Below, piece after piece: positions 1 through 8,889 of a DNA stretch of 64,000 nt. The DNA lies in assembly GCA_020849765.1 (NCBI GenBank), contig JADLAY010000003.1, forward strand, positions 1 through 64,000, read 5' to 3'. Made by a program: the position numbers and the translations under genes. This DNA comes from Anaerolineae bacterium (GTDB lineage Bacteria; Chloroflexota; Anaerolineae; Aggregatilineales; Phototrophicaceae). The stretch's first letter is position 1, and each line of letters starts with the position of its first letter. The notes under the pieces are model-generated. The model ran no database searches, had not been told where the DNA came from, and was given only the letters and a program-made list of their open reading frames with translations.

Positions 1-2
1 TG

Positions 3-185
3 CGCGTCAGCCCTGGCGACTGGATCATCGGCGAGGCCGATGGCGTGATCGTCGTCCCGCAGGCGATTGCCATGGAGACGCTGATCAAGGCGGAAGAACT
101 CGAAGCCCAAGAACAGGGGATGCGTGACGACGTCGCCGCCGGCATGTCTTTTGACGACGCCTACAAGAAATGGGGCCGCGCCTAG
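3..185 (+). CDS. RraA-family protein, C-terminal fragment
   Basis: The reading frame is open from the left edge and ends at TAG 183-185, leaving 60 C-terminal residues. The fragment starts RVSPGDWIIGEADGVIVVP, which matches the conserved 'GD.i.gD.dGVvvvP' strand of the RraA / 4-hydroxy-4-methyl-2-oxoglutarate aldolase / demethylmenaquinone methyltransferase-like fold. A helical tail with an EELEAQEQ stretch follows, as is usual after that motif. The catalytic Arg/Asp region lies outside the window, so aldolase or decarboxylase activity cannot be judged. The assignment rests on this single motif and the tail. Confidence 0.75.
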   Translation, partial: RVSPGDWIIGEADGVIVVPQAIAMETLIKAEELEAQEQGMRDDVAAGMSFDDAYKKWGRA

Positions 186-214
186 TTCGACTTTCCCTAG
201 CAAGCACAATGTAT

Positions 215-234
215 GGGTCGGAACCACCCGACCC
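215..234. repeat. Inverted repeat after the RraA-like gene
   Basis: GGGTCGG at 215-221 and CCGACCC at 228-234 form a perfect 7-bp stem with a 6-nt loop, 30 bp after the stop codon. No U-tract follows on either strand, so a canonical intrinsic terminator is not supported. It could still be a weak transcript end. Confidence 0.4.
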
Positions 235-310
235 ACCTCATCACCTCGTGCCTCATCCCTCTCACCTGAGCCATAAACACTGAACTCGGTACCCAGAACT
301 CAGAACCTCG
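234..310. repeat. Degenerate 7-bp tandem array (family A)
   Basis: Eleven consecutive heptamers in one register fill the gap between the RraA-like gene and the glycosidase. Examples are TCACCTC, GTGCCTC, ATCCCTC, AACTCGG, TACCCAG and AACTCAG. Units differ from each other but keep the period exactly. The last four resemble the array at 45772-45833. The function is unknown. It is intergenic and has no coding potential of its own. Confidence 0.55.
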
Positions 311-340
311 CCCTAAGAGTTTTCGTGTATCATCCTCAGC

Positions 341-1510
341 ATGATCGCTTCCCTCGCCCGCGCAGCATGGATGGTGGCCGGCCACTGGCGCTGGTTCGTT
401 CGCGTCGGTGTCGCCGTCGCCCTGCTCCAATTGATCGCCCCGGCGCCACCGCGTGCCGTGCTGGAACCGCCGCAAACCGTGCAGACGCAGGACGCGCAGT
501 TATGCGTCCACACCCGTCTGATGGAGGAAGTGGACGAGTGGAAAATCCAGCGCACGCTGCAAATCGTGCGCGAGATGGGCGCGCCGACGATTGTCGAGTT
601 CTTCCCCTGGGCCTACATCGAACCCGGCGAGGACGACTATCACTGGGCGGCGGTCGACCGCATCGTCCGCCACGCGCAGAACCAGGGCATCCGCATCATC
701 GCCCGGCTCGGTCTGGTGCCCGCCTGGGCGCGCCCGAACGAAGATGAACGCCCGACCACGCTCAACGAACTGCCGGTAGAGTCTTTCCCAGATTTTGCCG
801 AGTTCGTCGCCCGTTTCGCCGAGCGCTACGCCGGGCAGATCGACCATCTGATCATCTGGAACGAGCCGAATCTGTCGTTCGAGTGGGGTTACCGTCCGGT
901 CGACCCTGCAGCATACATCGACCTGTTGCGCGTCGTATACGAAGCTGCTCACCGCGCCAATCCGGGCGTGACGATCCTATCCGCCCCGCTCGCGCCAACG
1001 CTGGAACCGGCAGGCAGCCCCAACGGCATGAGCGATCTGCTCTACTTCGAGGCGATGTACGAGGCAGGGCTGGCCGACGTCAGCGATGCCATCGCCATAC
1101 ATCCCTACGGCTTCACCTCACCGCCGGAGGCCGCGCCCGGCTTTGATGCCCTCAACTTCCGCCGCGCCGAGCTGCTGCACGACATCATGCTGCGCTACGG
1201 CGACGCGGATAAGCCCGTCTACATCACCGAGACCGGCTGGAACGATCACCCGCGCTGGGCCAGTGCGGTGACGCCCTCACTGCGCATCGCCTACACGCTC
1301 GACGCGCTCGATTACACCCAGCGCGAGTGGCCGTGGCTGCAATCGCTCTGCCTGTGGGTCATGCGCTTTCCCGCGCCGACCAACAGCTATCCTGACGGCT
1401 TCACACTCGTCACGCCGGACTTCCAACCGAAGCCGATCTATGACGCGGTGCAGGCCTACGCGCGCGGCTGGTCGCCAGGAGGTGCCCTATGGCTGTCGCC
1501 GCCCGGCTGA
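341..1510 (+). CDS. Secreted GH-A clan glycoside hydrolase-like protein
   Basis: This is a 389-residue TIM-barrel glycosidase-like protein. A hydrophobic segment at about residues 18-33 would act as a signal peptide or membrane anchor, so the barrel should be extracytoplasmic. Clan GH-A signatures are present: WNEPN at 173-177 (E175, presumed acid/base) and ITETGW at 295-300 (E297, presumed nucleophile), with HPYG near 254. The pattern is closest to GH39/GH5-type or DUF4434-like 'cellulase family' proteins; the substrate cannot be read from sequence. The last 22 bp overlap the next gene, so the two are probably cotranscribed with the downstream glycosyltransferases. That suggests a role in turnover of a surface polysaccharide. 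No strong ribosome site precedes the chosen ATG. Confidence 0.75.
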   Translation: MIASLARAAWMVAGHWRWFVRVGVAVALLQLIAPAPPRAVLEPPQTVQTQDAQLCVHTRLMEEVDEWKIQRTLQIVREMGAPTIVEFFPWAYIEPGEDDYHWAAVDRIVRHAQNQGIRIIARLGLVPAWARPNEDERPTTLNELPVESFPDFAEFVARFAERYAGQIDHLIIWNEPNLSFEWGYRPVDPAAYIDLLRVVYEAAHRANPGVTILSAPLAPTLEPAGSPNGMSDLLYFEAMYEAGLADVSDAIAIHPYGFTSPPEAAPGFDALNFRRAELLHDIMLRYGDADKPVYITETGWNDHPRWASAVTPSLRIAYTLDALDYTQREWPWLQSLCLWVMRFPAPTNSYPDGFTLVTPDFQPKPIYDAVQAYARGWSPGGALWLSPPG

Positions 1511-2283
1511 AACTCCGCCGCTGGCACTGGATCGCTGCCGGGCTGATCGTCGTCGTGGTCGTCATGCTGCTGCTGCGAGCAACCAGCGCACCGGACAAGC
1601 CGCTCTTACCCGCGGGCGCGCTGCGCGTCGGCGTCGATCCGAGCAATCCGCCGTTCGCCTTTTTCGAGGACGATCAGATCCGCGGCCTGGAGATCGATCT
1701 GGCGAATGCGCTGGGTGACGCGCTGGATGCGCCGGTGCAGCTCGTGCCGCTTGGCTTCGACGGCCTCTACGATGCGCTCAAGGTCGAAGCGGTCGACATC
1801 GTGATCGCCGCCATCACCGCCGATCCGCTGCGCACCGCCGACGTGGATTACAGCCTTCCCTACTACGACGATGGACTGGTGCTCGTCTCGCCAGCCGATC
1901 ACCCCATCGCAGCCATGGACGCGCTCGCCGGACTCTCGCTGGCTTACGCGTTCGGCTCGGAGGCGGATAGCGAGGCACATCGCTGGCTGCGCCGCATCCA
2001 GCCATTCACTACCCAGCCCTACGAAACCCCGCAGATCGCGCTCGACGCCGCCCGACTGGGCGCGGCGGACGCGGCGCTGGTCGGCGCGACCGATGCCCGG
2101 CTCTACGCCCGCGCTCACGACGATTGGCCGAACGTCCGGCAGGCCGTCATGCACACCCCTTTCGTGATCGCCACCAGCGCCAGGCATGGCCGCCTCGCCG
2201 CCGCCATCAACGAGGGCCTGCAGCAGATGCAAAACGACGGCACGCTCGATCTTCTCATCGCGCGCTGGCTAGGCGGGGCATGA
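1489..2283 (+). CDS. ABC transporter-type solute-binding protein (family 3), membrane anchored
   Basis: This 264-residue protein has an N-terminal transmembrane helix (about 14-29) and no lipobox, then a bacterial extracellular solute-binding family 3 domain. Family features are GALRVGVDPSNPPFAFFEDDQIRG near the start, GLEIDLANALG, and a 'TADPLRTADVDYSLPYYDDGLVLV' type hinge region. Family members bind polar amino acids or act as sensor domains. No permease or ATPase gene is adjacent, so it may be an orphan receptor or serve a transporter encoded elsewhere. It overlaps the upstream glycosidase by 22 bp, which is unusual for unrelated functions and suggests translational coupling. Confidence 0.8.
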   Translation: MAVAARLKLRRWHWIAAGLIVVVVVMLLLRATSAPDKPLLPAGALRVGVDPSNPPFAFFEDDQIRGLEIDLANALGDALDAPVQLVPLGFDGLYDALKVEAVDIVIAAITADPLRTADVDYSLPYYDDGLVLVSPADHPIAAMDALAGLSLAYAFGSEADSEAHRWLRRIQPFTTQPYETPQIALDAARLGAADAALVGATDARLYARAHDDWPNVRQAVMHTPFVIATSARHGRLAAAINEGLQQMQNDGTLDLLIARWLGGA

Positions 2284-2316
2284 CACGCCCATGCCCGGCC
2301 TGTTATACTTCGCCCC

Positions 2317-3420
2317 ATGCAACACATCGGCATCGACGCCCGGCTCACTTCCTATCGCACCGGCGGCATCAGCACCTACACACGGCGGCTGATCACGGCG
2401 CTCGAACTACTCGATCATGAGCATCAATACACCGTGTTTCACAGCCGCAAGGCGAAGGAGACGATCGTCGAGCGCTTTGGCGCCGCCAGACTGTGGACGC
2501 CCGCCCATCATCGCATCGAGCGGCTGGCACTGACAGTCGAGCTGGCGCGCTTCCGTCTCGACTTGCTCCACAGCCCGGATTTCATCCCGCCGCTGCATGG
2601 CGCGCGCCGCCACGTCATCACCGTGCACGACCTGACCTTCCTCCACTATCCCGACTATTTGACCGCCGACGCGCGCCGCTACTACAACGACCAGATCGCC
2701 TGGGCGGTGCGCCACGCCGATCACATCCTGGTCGATAGCGACGCCACCCGCCGCGACCTGAGCGCCATGCTGAACGTGCCCGACTCCAAGATGACGTTGT
2801 GCATGCTCGGCGTCGACCCGGAATTCCGGCCGCTCTCAGACGACGAGCGCGAACAGTGGCAAGCGCAGCTCGATCTGCCGCAGGATTACCTCCTGTTCGT
2901 CGGCACCTTCGAGCCGCGCAAAAACATCGTCGGCTTGCTCAATGCCTATGCGACACTTATCGAACGCCATCGCGAGATAACACCCCCGCTGGTGTTGGCG
3001 GGCACGCGCGGCTGGCTCTTCGACGAGACGATGGCGCACATCGCCCGGCTAAATCTCGGCGAGCGCGTCATCTGGCGCGAACGGGTTGCCCAGGAAGCGC
3101 TGCCCGCGCTGTATAATCTGGCGCGTGTGCTCGTCCTGCCATCGTTCTACGAGGGCTTCGGCCTGCCGGTGCTGGAGGGGATGGCCTGCGGCACGGTGCC
3201 GATCATCAGCAACCGCTCCTCGCTGCCGGAGGTGGCGGGCGACGCTGGCTTGCAGATCGACCCGGATGATCTTGATACGCTGGTCGCCGCGCTCGAACGC
3301 GCCCTGACTGACGACACCTGGCTGCTTGAGCAGCGCAAGCTGGCGCTGGCGCAGGCGGCGAAATTCACCTGGCGGCACACGGCGGAAGTCGCGCTCGCCA
3401 CCTATCAATCGTTGTTGTGA
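2317..3420 (+). CDS. Glycosyltransferase family 4
   Basis: This 367-residue GT-B enzyme transfers a sugar from an activated donor to a glycan or lipid acceptor at the cytoplasmic face. The N-terminal half carries GGISTYTRRL, the glycine-rich acceptor-side loop of GT4 enzymes, and VITVHDLTFLHYP. The C-terminal donor domain has FVGTFEPRKNI and the EX7E-type signature FYEGFGLPVLEGMACGTVPI, then SSLPEVAGDAG. It resembles MtfB/mannosyltransferase-type GT4 proteins, but donor and acceptor are not predictable. It is the first of three consecutive glycosyltransferase genes. A TTATAC hexamer lies just before the ATG but is too close to drive a leadered transcript. Confidence 0.9.
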   Translation: MQHIGIDARLTSYRTGGISTYTRRLITALELLDHEHQYTVFHSRKAKETIVERFGAARLWTPAHHRIERLALTVELARFRLDLLHSPDFIPPLHGARRHVITVHDLTFLHYPDYLTADARRYYNDQIAWAVRHADHILVDSDATRRDLSAMLNVPDSKMTLCMLGVDPEFRPLSDDEREQWQAQLDLPQDYLLFVGTFEPRKNIVGLLNAYATLIERHREITPPLVLAGTRGWLFDETMAHIARLNLGERVIWRERVAQEALPALYNLARVLVLPSFYEGFGLPVLEGMACGTVPIISNRSSLPEVAGDAGLQIDPDDLDTLVAALERALTDDTWLLEQRKLALAQAAKFTWRHTAEVALATYQSLL

Positions 3421-4640
3421 GGCTGCTCGTGCGGATCTTGATGCTAACCCAGAACCTGCCTTATCCGCCGACGTCGGGCGGCGCGCTGCGCGCCTATGGT
3501 CTGCTGCACAGCCTGCACGCGAACGGTCACAAACTCACGCTGCTCAGCTTCCACAACGGGCGCAAGATGCTCGCTCCGGCGCTGGACAGGTTGTGTACGT
3601 CCGTCATCGCCATCGCCCACCCCACGCGCACGCACCTGATGCGTTTGCAGCAGTTACTGCTGACGATGCAGCCGGACATCGTCCAGCGCATGTCGAGCGA
3701 GCAAATGTGTGCGACTCTCGCCCACCAATTGCGTACACAAACGTACGACGCGGTGCTGTTCGAAGGTCTGGAGATGGCGACCTACCTGCCCTACGCACGG
3801 ACGCTCAAGCCCGGTGCGAAGCTCATTTACGACGCGTTCAACGCCGAATACGCGCTGCAGCGCACCATCGCCCGTGTCGATGCGCGCAACTTGCGCCGGC
3901 TGCCCGCCGCCATCTATTCGCGCGTGCAGGCCGCGCGCATCCATGCCTACGAGCGCTCGATCTGCGAGATGGCCGATGGCGTGATCGCTGTCTCCAAAGA
4001 GGATGCGGCCCTGCTGCGTCCGCTGCGAGGCAAACGGCCGCTGTCGGTCGTGCCGAGCGGCATCTTCGCTGCCAATTATGACGAGGCTGCGCCGCTCGCC
4101 CTCGAACAACCGGCGCTCGTCTTCACCGGCAAGATGGACTACCGGCCCAACGTCGACGCCGTGCTCTGGTTCGCCGATGAAATCCTACCGCGGCTGAAGG
4201 GGACGATCCCCGACCTGCATTTCTACATCGTCGGCCAGAAGCCGAGCGCGGCGCTCGAACCGCTGCAAGTGATGCCCGATGTGGTCGTCACCGGCGCTGT
4301 CGAGGATGTCCAGCCGTATCTGCATGGGGCGGCGGTTTATGTGGCACCCTTGCGCATGGGCAGCGGCACGCGGCTCAAACTGCTGGAAGCGATGGCATCG
4401 GGCTGCGCCATCGTCGCCACCTCGCTGGCGGCGGCGGGCTTGAGCGACGATGTCCGCCAGGCGCTGCGCATCGCCGACGATCCCGAAGCCTTTGCCGAGA
4501 CGATCCTCGCGCTGCTGAATGCCCCTGACGAGCGCGTCCGCCTCGGCGAGGAGGCGCGCACCGTCGTCCGCCAGCATTACGATTGGGCGGCGATTGCGCC
4601 GCAGTTGGTGCAAGCGTTGAAGGATTTCGGCCTTGGATAG
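3417..4640 (+). CDS. Glycosyltransferase family 4
   Basis: This is a 407-residue GT-B fold glycosyltransferase. The N-terminal LMLTQNLPYPPTSGGALRAY loop is typical of the 'sugar transferase, PEP-CTERM/EpsH1-like' GT4 group. The donor domain has FTGKMDYRPNVDAVLWFADEILP, and APLRMGSGTRLKLLEAMASG with the conserved Glu. The GTG at 3417 overlaps the previous stop (4 bp), consistent with translational coupling. A second GTG at 3429 is an alternative start. The enzyme probably acts after the preceding GT4 in one assembly pathway for an exopolysaccharide or surface glycan. Confidence 0.9.
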   Translation: MRLLVRILMLTQNLPYPPTSGGALRAYGLLHSLHANGHKLTLLSFHNGRKMLAPALDRLCTSVIAIAHPTRTHLMRLQQLLLTMQPDIVQRMSSEQMCATLAHQLRTQTYDAVLFEGLEMATYLPYARTLKPGAKLIYDAFNAEYALQRTIARVDARNLRRLPAAIYSRVQAARIHAYERSICEMADGVIAVSKEDAALLRPLRGKRPLSVVPSGIFAANYDEAAPLALEQPALVFTGKMDYRPNVDAVLWFADEILPRLKGTIPDLHFYIVGQKPSAALEPLQVMPDVVVTGAVEDVQPYLHGAAVYVAPLRMGSGTRLKLLEAMASGCAIVATSLAAAGLSDDVRQALRIADDPEAFAETILALLNAPDERVRLGEEARTVVRQHYDWAAIAPQLVQALKDFGLG

Positions 4641-5835
4641 GGAGGCGCTCGTCCTGCGCAACCGCGCCATGGCGGAGGCCTTCCACAAGCTTCCGCTCAA
4701 GCATCAGGCGCGCCGAGCCGCCCTCATGACCCTGGCCCACCTGCCGATGTGGCGGCGGCGCACGTCCGAAACCGGGCGCATCCTGCTCATCCGCCCGGAT
4801 CATCTCGGCGACGTGCTGCTGACGACGCCCGCCATCCATATGCTGCGACAGCGACTGCCAGACGCCGAGATTCATGCCCTGGTCGGCCCCTGGTCGGCGG
4901 ATGTGCTGGCCAACGACCCGGCACTCGACGCCGTGCTGACGCTGGATTTTCCCGGCTTCAGCCGCATTCCCAAGCAGAGTTTGCGCTCGCCCTACGAACT
5001 GGCCTTCCAGACGGCACGGCAGCTCCGACGCATTGGCTATGACACGGCTTTCATCCTGCGCCCGGATCACTGGTGGGGCGCGATGGTCGCGCATCTGGCG
5101 GGCATTCCGCGGCGGATCGGCTACAAGCTAACGGACGTATCGCCGTTTCTGAGCGAGGCCATCGACCACCACGCCGAGCACGCCGTCTTGCAGAGTGCGC
5201 GCCTGATCGCGGCGCAGTCGGGCAACTTCGCGCTGGATGAGCTGAGCTTGACCTATCCTGTCGAGGAAGCGGATCGTCAGTGGGTGCGCGGCTATCTCGA
5301 AGAATGGGGCATCAGCGCCCAGCAGCGGCTGATCGCCATCCATCCCGGCTCCGGCACGTGGGTCAAGCGCTGGACGGATGAACGCTGGGCGACCGTCGCC
5401 GACGCCCTGCACGAACAGTTGGACGTGGATATCGTCTTCACCGGCGCCGATCACGAACTGCCGATGATCAGCAACATCGTCGCCAGGATGCGGCACACGC
5501 CCGCCCTACTGGTCGGCGATGCCAATATCCGCCAGCTTGCCGCCCTCTACGAGCGAGCGCGCGTCGTCCTCGGCCCGGATAGCGGCCCGATCCACCTGGC
5601 GGCTGCGGTTGGCTCTGCCACCGTTTCGCTGTTTGGCCCTGCCGATCCTGAGGAGTTTGGCCCCTGGGGCGCGCCGGAGCGACATCTGGTGCTGACGTCG
5701 AGCATCGGCTGCCGCCCCTGCCGCGTGATCGATTGGGAGACGGACGATCCGGCGAATCACCCGTGCGTTCGCGACATCCCGATTGAGCAAGTCCTGGAGG
5801 CCGCGCGCCGCCTGGCGCAGCGCGACCGCTTCTAG
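4633..5835 (+). CDS. Glycosyltransferase family 9 (heptosyltransferase-like)
   Basis: This 400-residue GT-B protein belongs to the ADP-heptose:LPS heptosyltransferase family. ILLIRPDHLGDVLLTTPAI is the GT9 N-terminal signature. AIHPGSGTWVKRW and GPDSGPIHLAAAVGSATVSLFGP form the conserved donor-site block. The first 30 residues are poorly conserved; a TTG at 4633 overlaps the previous gene by 8 bp, and ATG 4669 is an equally possible start. In organisms without classical LPS, GT9 enzymes decorate other surface glycans. The 3' end overlaps the convergent PPK2 gene by 4 bp, with no room for a separate terminator. Confidence 0.88.
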   Translation: MDREALVLRNRAMAEAFHKLPLKHQARRAALMTLAHLPMWRRRTSETGRILLIRPDHLGDVLLTTPAIHMLRQRLPDAEIHALVGPWSADVLANDPALDAVLTLDFPGFSRIPKQSLRSPYELAFQTARQLRRIGYDTAFILRPDHWWGAMVAHLAGIPRRIGYKLTDVSPFLSEAIDHHAEHAVLQSARLIAAQSGNFALDELSLTYPVEEADRQWVRGYLEEWGISAQQRLIAIHPGSGTWVKRWTDERWATVADALHEQLDVDIVFTGADHELPMISNIVARMRHTPALLVGDANIRQLAALYERARVVLGPDSGPIHLAAAVGSATVSLFGPADPEEFGPWGAPERHLVLTSSIGCRPCRVIDWETDDPANHPCVRDIPIEQVLEAARRLAQRDRF

Positions 5836-6638
5836 TCCGGGATCACGACGCCGCTCAGGTCTTCCTTGGGTTCGGGATAGGCCAGGCCCATCTGCTCCAT
5901 GGCGTGGACAATCGTCCGCGTGACCACCAGATCGCGATACCACTTGCGGTTGGCGGGTACGATGTGCCAGGGCGCGTAGGCCGTGTTGCACAGTGTGAGC
6001 GCATCCTCGTAGGCGCTCATGTAGTCGTCCCAGCGCGCGCGCACACTCAAATCGCCCATCGAAAACTTCCAGTGCTTGTCCGGGTTATCGAGACGTTCCT
6101 GGAAGCGCTGTTTCTGTTCGTCCTTGCTGATGTGCAGGTAGAACTTCAGGATCGTGACGCCGTTATCGGTCAGCAGCTTTTCGAACGCGTTGATGTCGTC
6201 GTAGCGCCGCTCCCACACCTCGCGCGGTACCAGCTCGTTGACGCGAACGACGAGCACGTCCTCGTAGTGACTGCGATTGAAGATGCCGATGTAGCCGCGG
6301 CCCGGCGTCGCCATGTGTACGCGCCACAGGAAGTCGTGCGCCAGCTCTTCCGGCGTCGGCACCTTGAAGCCTGTCACGTGCACACCCTGCGGGTTGACGC
6401 TGTCGAACACCTTCTTGATCGCGCCGTCTTTGCCACCCGCATCCATCGCCTGGAAGACGACCAGCAGCGCGGATTTATTCTGCGCGTACAACATCTCTTG
6501 CAGCGCGGCCAGGCGCTTTTCGAGCTGATCTTCTTCTTTCTTGGCAGTCTTCTTATCAAGGTCTTCGCAATAATCCGGATCGTAGTCTTTGAGATGGACT
6601 TTGCTGCCGAATTTGGGCGTCAGTGGCTGTTTGCTCAT
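5832..6638 (-). CDS. ppk2: Polyphosphate kinase 2 family protein
   Basis: This 268-residue cytoplasmic kinase would move phosphate between polyphosphate and nucleotides. The Walker A is QAMDAGGKDGAIKKVF and the Walker-B-like motif is IFNRSHYEDVLVVRV. The lid with RWDDYMSAYEDAL follows, then APWHIVPANRKWYRDLVV. This layout fits single-domain PPK2 enzymes that make NDP/NTP from polyP (class I/III type); the class cannot be fixed by eye. ATG 6638 is preferred over the GTG one codon upstream because AAGGAG lies 9 nt before it. It follows rqcH by 11 bp on the same strand. Confidence 0.93.
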   Translation of the reverse strand: MSKQPLTPKFGSKVHLKDYDPDYCEDLDKKTAKKEEDQLEKRLAALQEMLYAQNKSALLVVFQAMDAGGKDGAIKKVFDSVNPQGVHVTGFKVPTPEELAHDFLWRVHMATPGRGYIGIFNRSHYEDVLVVRVNELVPREVWERRYDDINAFEKLLTDNGVTILKFYLHISKDEQKQRFQERLDNPDKHWKFSMGDLSVRARWDDYMSAYEDALTLCNTAYAPWHIVPANRKWYRDLVVTRTIVHAMEQMGLAYPEPKEDLSGVVIPD

Positions 6639-6649
6639 CACGTTGCTCC

Positions 6650-8368
6650 TTAGGTGCCGTCGGTGTCTTCGGCGCTGCGCGGCACGGCCATCACAGTTTC
6701 TTCGTTGCGATAAGTGACCATGCCTGCGGCTGCCCCCTTGATTTTACGCACATGCAGCCGTTGAGTCACATCGACCGGCACTTTTGCGTCCTGGCGCAGG
6801 CCGCTGTAGTAAGCCGCCAGCCCTGCCGCGAGGTCGAGGATCGGCTCCGGCACAGAGCGGCCATCGCTCTTGATGATGACGTGGGAGCCGGGTACGCCGC
6901 GCGCATGCAGCCACAGATCGTTGGCATTGCCCTTGTCGAAGGTGACCTGCTCGTTCTGGCGGCTGTTGCGCCCGACCCAGATCACCCAGCCATCCGGCGT
7001 GACGATGCGCAGCGGCGCGCTGCGCTGGCCGCCGGGTGTGCGCCGCGCCTGACCGCGCAGCAGTCCCGTCGCCTGAAGCGCCTGCTGCACCTCGTCGATG
7101 TCCGGCCAACTGGCCGCCAGGTCGAGATCGACGCCCAACTGGCGGATGAAAGCAAGGTCGCGCTCGTTCTCCGCGACCAGGCGCGGCACGTCGTCGAGGG
7201 CGCGCTTGGCCTTGTTGTAGCGCTCAAAGTAGCGCTGCGCGTTTTCGAGCGGCGTCATTTCAGGGTCAATTGGGATGACCAGCTCCGGCTGATCCGGGTC
7301 ATACTGCGCGCGCAGTTCGGTCTGGCCGGGCGCCAGCGCGTACTGATAAGCCAGGATCAGCTCGCCGCTTTGCCGCAGCTGTTCGCGTTCAGAATCGTCG
7401 GTCAGCGAGCGGCGCATGGAGGTCAGGCGCGCGTTGAGCTTGGCTTCCGCCTCTTGCAGCGCTTCACGGACGGGCGCCTTGGCCGCGTTGTAAGCATCCG
7501 GGCCCGCGGGCGCGCCGTAGAACGCCGCCAACGTCGCGCTGACGGATTCGGCACCCTGCCAGCCGGGCATCGACTCCAGCGGGTAGACGCTGAAGGCCGT
7601 GACCAAACCATCCTGCTCGACCACCCCTGGCTGCCATTCGCGCCGAGCCAGCGGCGTCAGCACTGCCTGGATCGCCGCCAGCAGCCGATCCGGATCGGCA
7701 GCCGCGGCGCGCGTATTGGTCTCGCCGGTCGCGCGGAAGGCGATCTCTTTGGCGAGCAGCGGGCTGAAGCCGAGCAGATGCGCTGTCAGCACCTGATGCA
7801 GTTTGCGCTTCGGATCTTGCTCGGATGAGAGCATGTCGTCGACGTCGTCCGCTGTCAGCCTGGTCGGATCGTGCTTGTCGGTCTGCGGCGGGGGCGGTTC
7901 GTACGGCTGGCCGGGCAGGACGACGCGGAAGCGGTTCTCATCCGCGTGCACCCGGCGCATGCAATCGAGGATCACGCCATTCTGGACCAGGATCAGGTTG
8001 CTGCGCCGCTCCATTGGCTCGACGATCAGCGTGTACGCACCTTCACGGCCTTCGAAATCGATGTGCAGGATGCGCTCCCAGGCTGGCTGGCTGACGTGCG
8101 CGACCAGCCCACCCTCGACGTAGCGCCGCAGCAGCAGCCCAACTTGCGTCGGCTTGGCGATGCCGCGCCGCAGCTTATCACCGACGAGATGCAGACGTGG
8201 TGTGCCCGGATCGGCGCTGATGTAGAGATAGTGACGTTTGTGCTGCGCGTAGATTTCCAGGCCGATGCCCGTCTCGTCGACGTCGAGCACGTCCTGCACG
8301 CGGCCTCCGGCGATCGTATCGAGAAGTTCATCCGCCAACGCTGACAGGGTGAATGCGTCCAGATACAT
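6650..8368 (-). CDS. rqcH: RqcH / NFACT ribosome quality-control protein
   Basis: This 572-residue NFACT protein is the bacterial Rqc2 homologue. It binds stalled 50S-peptidyl-tRNA complexes and directs C-terminal alanine tailing. The NFACT-N domain spans roughly residues 1-190 (LLRRYVEGG, RRSNLILV). A helix-hairpin-helix and long coiled-coil middle follows, to about 450. The NFACT-R domain is C-terminal (GWVIWVGRNSRQNEQVTF, DLWLHARGVPGSHVII). The normally invariant Asp-Arg pair of NFACT-N appears as E98-R99 in QPAWERILHIDF. The length matches the family. The gene lies between the cytochrome c gene and ppk2 in one minus-strand run. Confidence 0.93.
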   Translation of the reverse strand: MYLDAFTLSALADELLDTIAGGRVQDVLDVDETGIGLEIYAQHKRHYLYISADPGTPRLHLVGDKLRRGIAKPTQVGLLLRRYVEGGLVAHVSQPAWERILHIDFEGREGAYTLIVEPMERRSNLILVQNGVILDCMRRVHADENRFRVVLPGQPYEPPPPQTDKHDPTRLTADDVDDMLSSEQDPKRKLHQVLTAHLLGFSPLLAKEIAFRATGETNTRAAAADPDRLLAAIQAVLTPLARREWQPGVVEQDGLVTAFSVYPLESMPGWQGAESVSATLAAFYGAPAGPDAYNAAKAPVREALQEAEAKLNARLTSMRRSLTDDSEREQLRQSGELILAYQYALAPGQTELRAQYDPDQPELVIPIDPEMTPLENAQRYFERYNKAKRALDDVPRLVAENERDLAFIRQLGVDLDLAASWPDIDEVQQALQATGLLRGQARRTPGGQRSAPLRIVTPDGWVIWVGRNSRQNEQVTFDKGNANDLWLHARGVPGSHVIIKSDGRSVPEPILDLAAGLAAYYSGLRQDAKVPVDVTQRLHVRKIKGAAAGMVTYRNEETVMAVPRSAEDTDGT

Positions 8369-8385
8369 TGCGCCTCCGCTGGGGT

Positions 8386-8889
8386 CTATTGGGCGTCGGG
8401 TGACGTCAGATAGGCGAGCAGATCAGCCAGTTCTTGCTGCGTCAGGACTTCGGAGAAATTCTGCGGCATCGCCGGGTCGAAGTCATCGACCACATACGCC
8501 ATCGGGTACAGGATCGACTGCAAGATGTAGGCAGGCCCGCTCAATGGTGGGCGACGCTCCGCGGCGATCTCGGCCATATCGACGAACGCCGGCGCGATGC
8601 CATTGACCACGCCGATCCGGTGACAGGCATAACAGCCGTGCTTTTCGATCAAAGCGTCACCATTGGCCGGGTCGCCGATTTCGAGCAGCGCGGCGGCTTC
8701 CGCTTCCAGTTCCTCGTCCGTTTGCGGCAGATTGACCTGCGTCTCTTGCTGCCTGGGATCGAACGTCAGCAGTTCGTACAGAAACGGGATGGCGATCACG
8801 ACGAGAATGACCGACACGACGATGACAGGCACCAGCGCACGGCGTCCCGGTTTTGAAGACTTCTTCATGGGAGGCGTTTCGAGCGACAT
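8386..8889 (-). CDS. Membrane-anchored mono-heme cytochrome c
   Basis: This is a 167-residue protein. An N-terminal transmembrane helix (about residues 20-40, VIVVSVILVVIAIPFLYELL) would anchor it facing outward. A single heme-binding motif, HGCYACHRIG, lies near residue 90. The predicted axial Met is in DFDPAMPQNFSEVLTQQELADLLAYL, the usual C-terminal part of class I cytochromes c. The start ATG shares one base with the ctaB stop, so it is cotranscribed with heme A synthesis genes. It probably passes electrons to a heme-copper oxidase encoded elsewhere. Confidence 0.88.
   Translation of the reverse strand: MSLETPPMKKSSKPGRRALVPVIVVSVILVVIAIPFLYELLTFDPRQQETQVNLPQTDEELEAEAAALLEIGDPANGDALIEKHGCYACHRIGVVNGIAPAFVDMAEIAAERRPPLSGPAYILQSILYPMAYVVDDFDPAMPQNFSEVLTQQELADLLAYLTSPDAQ

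Noticed and set aside
215-234. Intrinsic terminator after the RraA-like gene
   Set aside because: The stem is good but no U-tract follows on either strand, so it is kept only as an inverted repeat.
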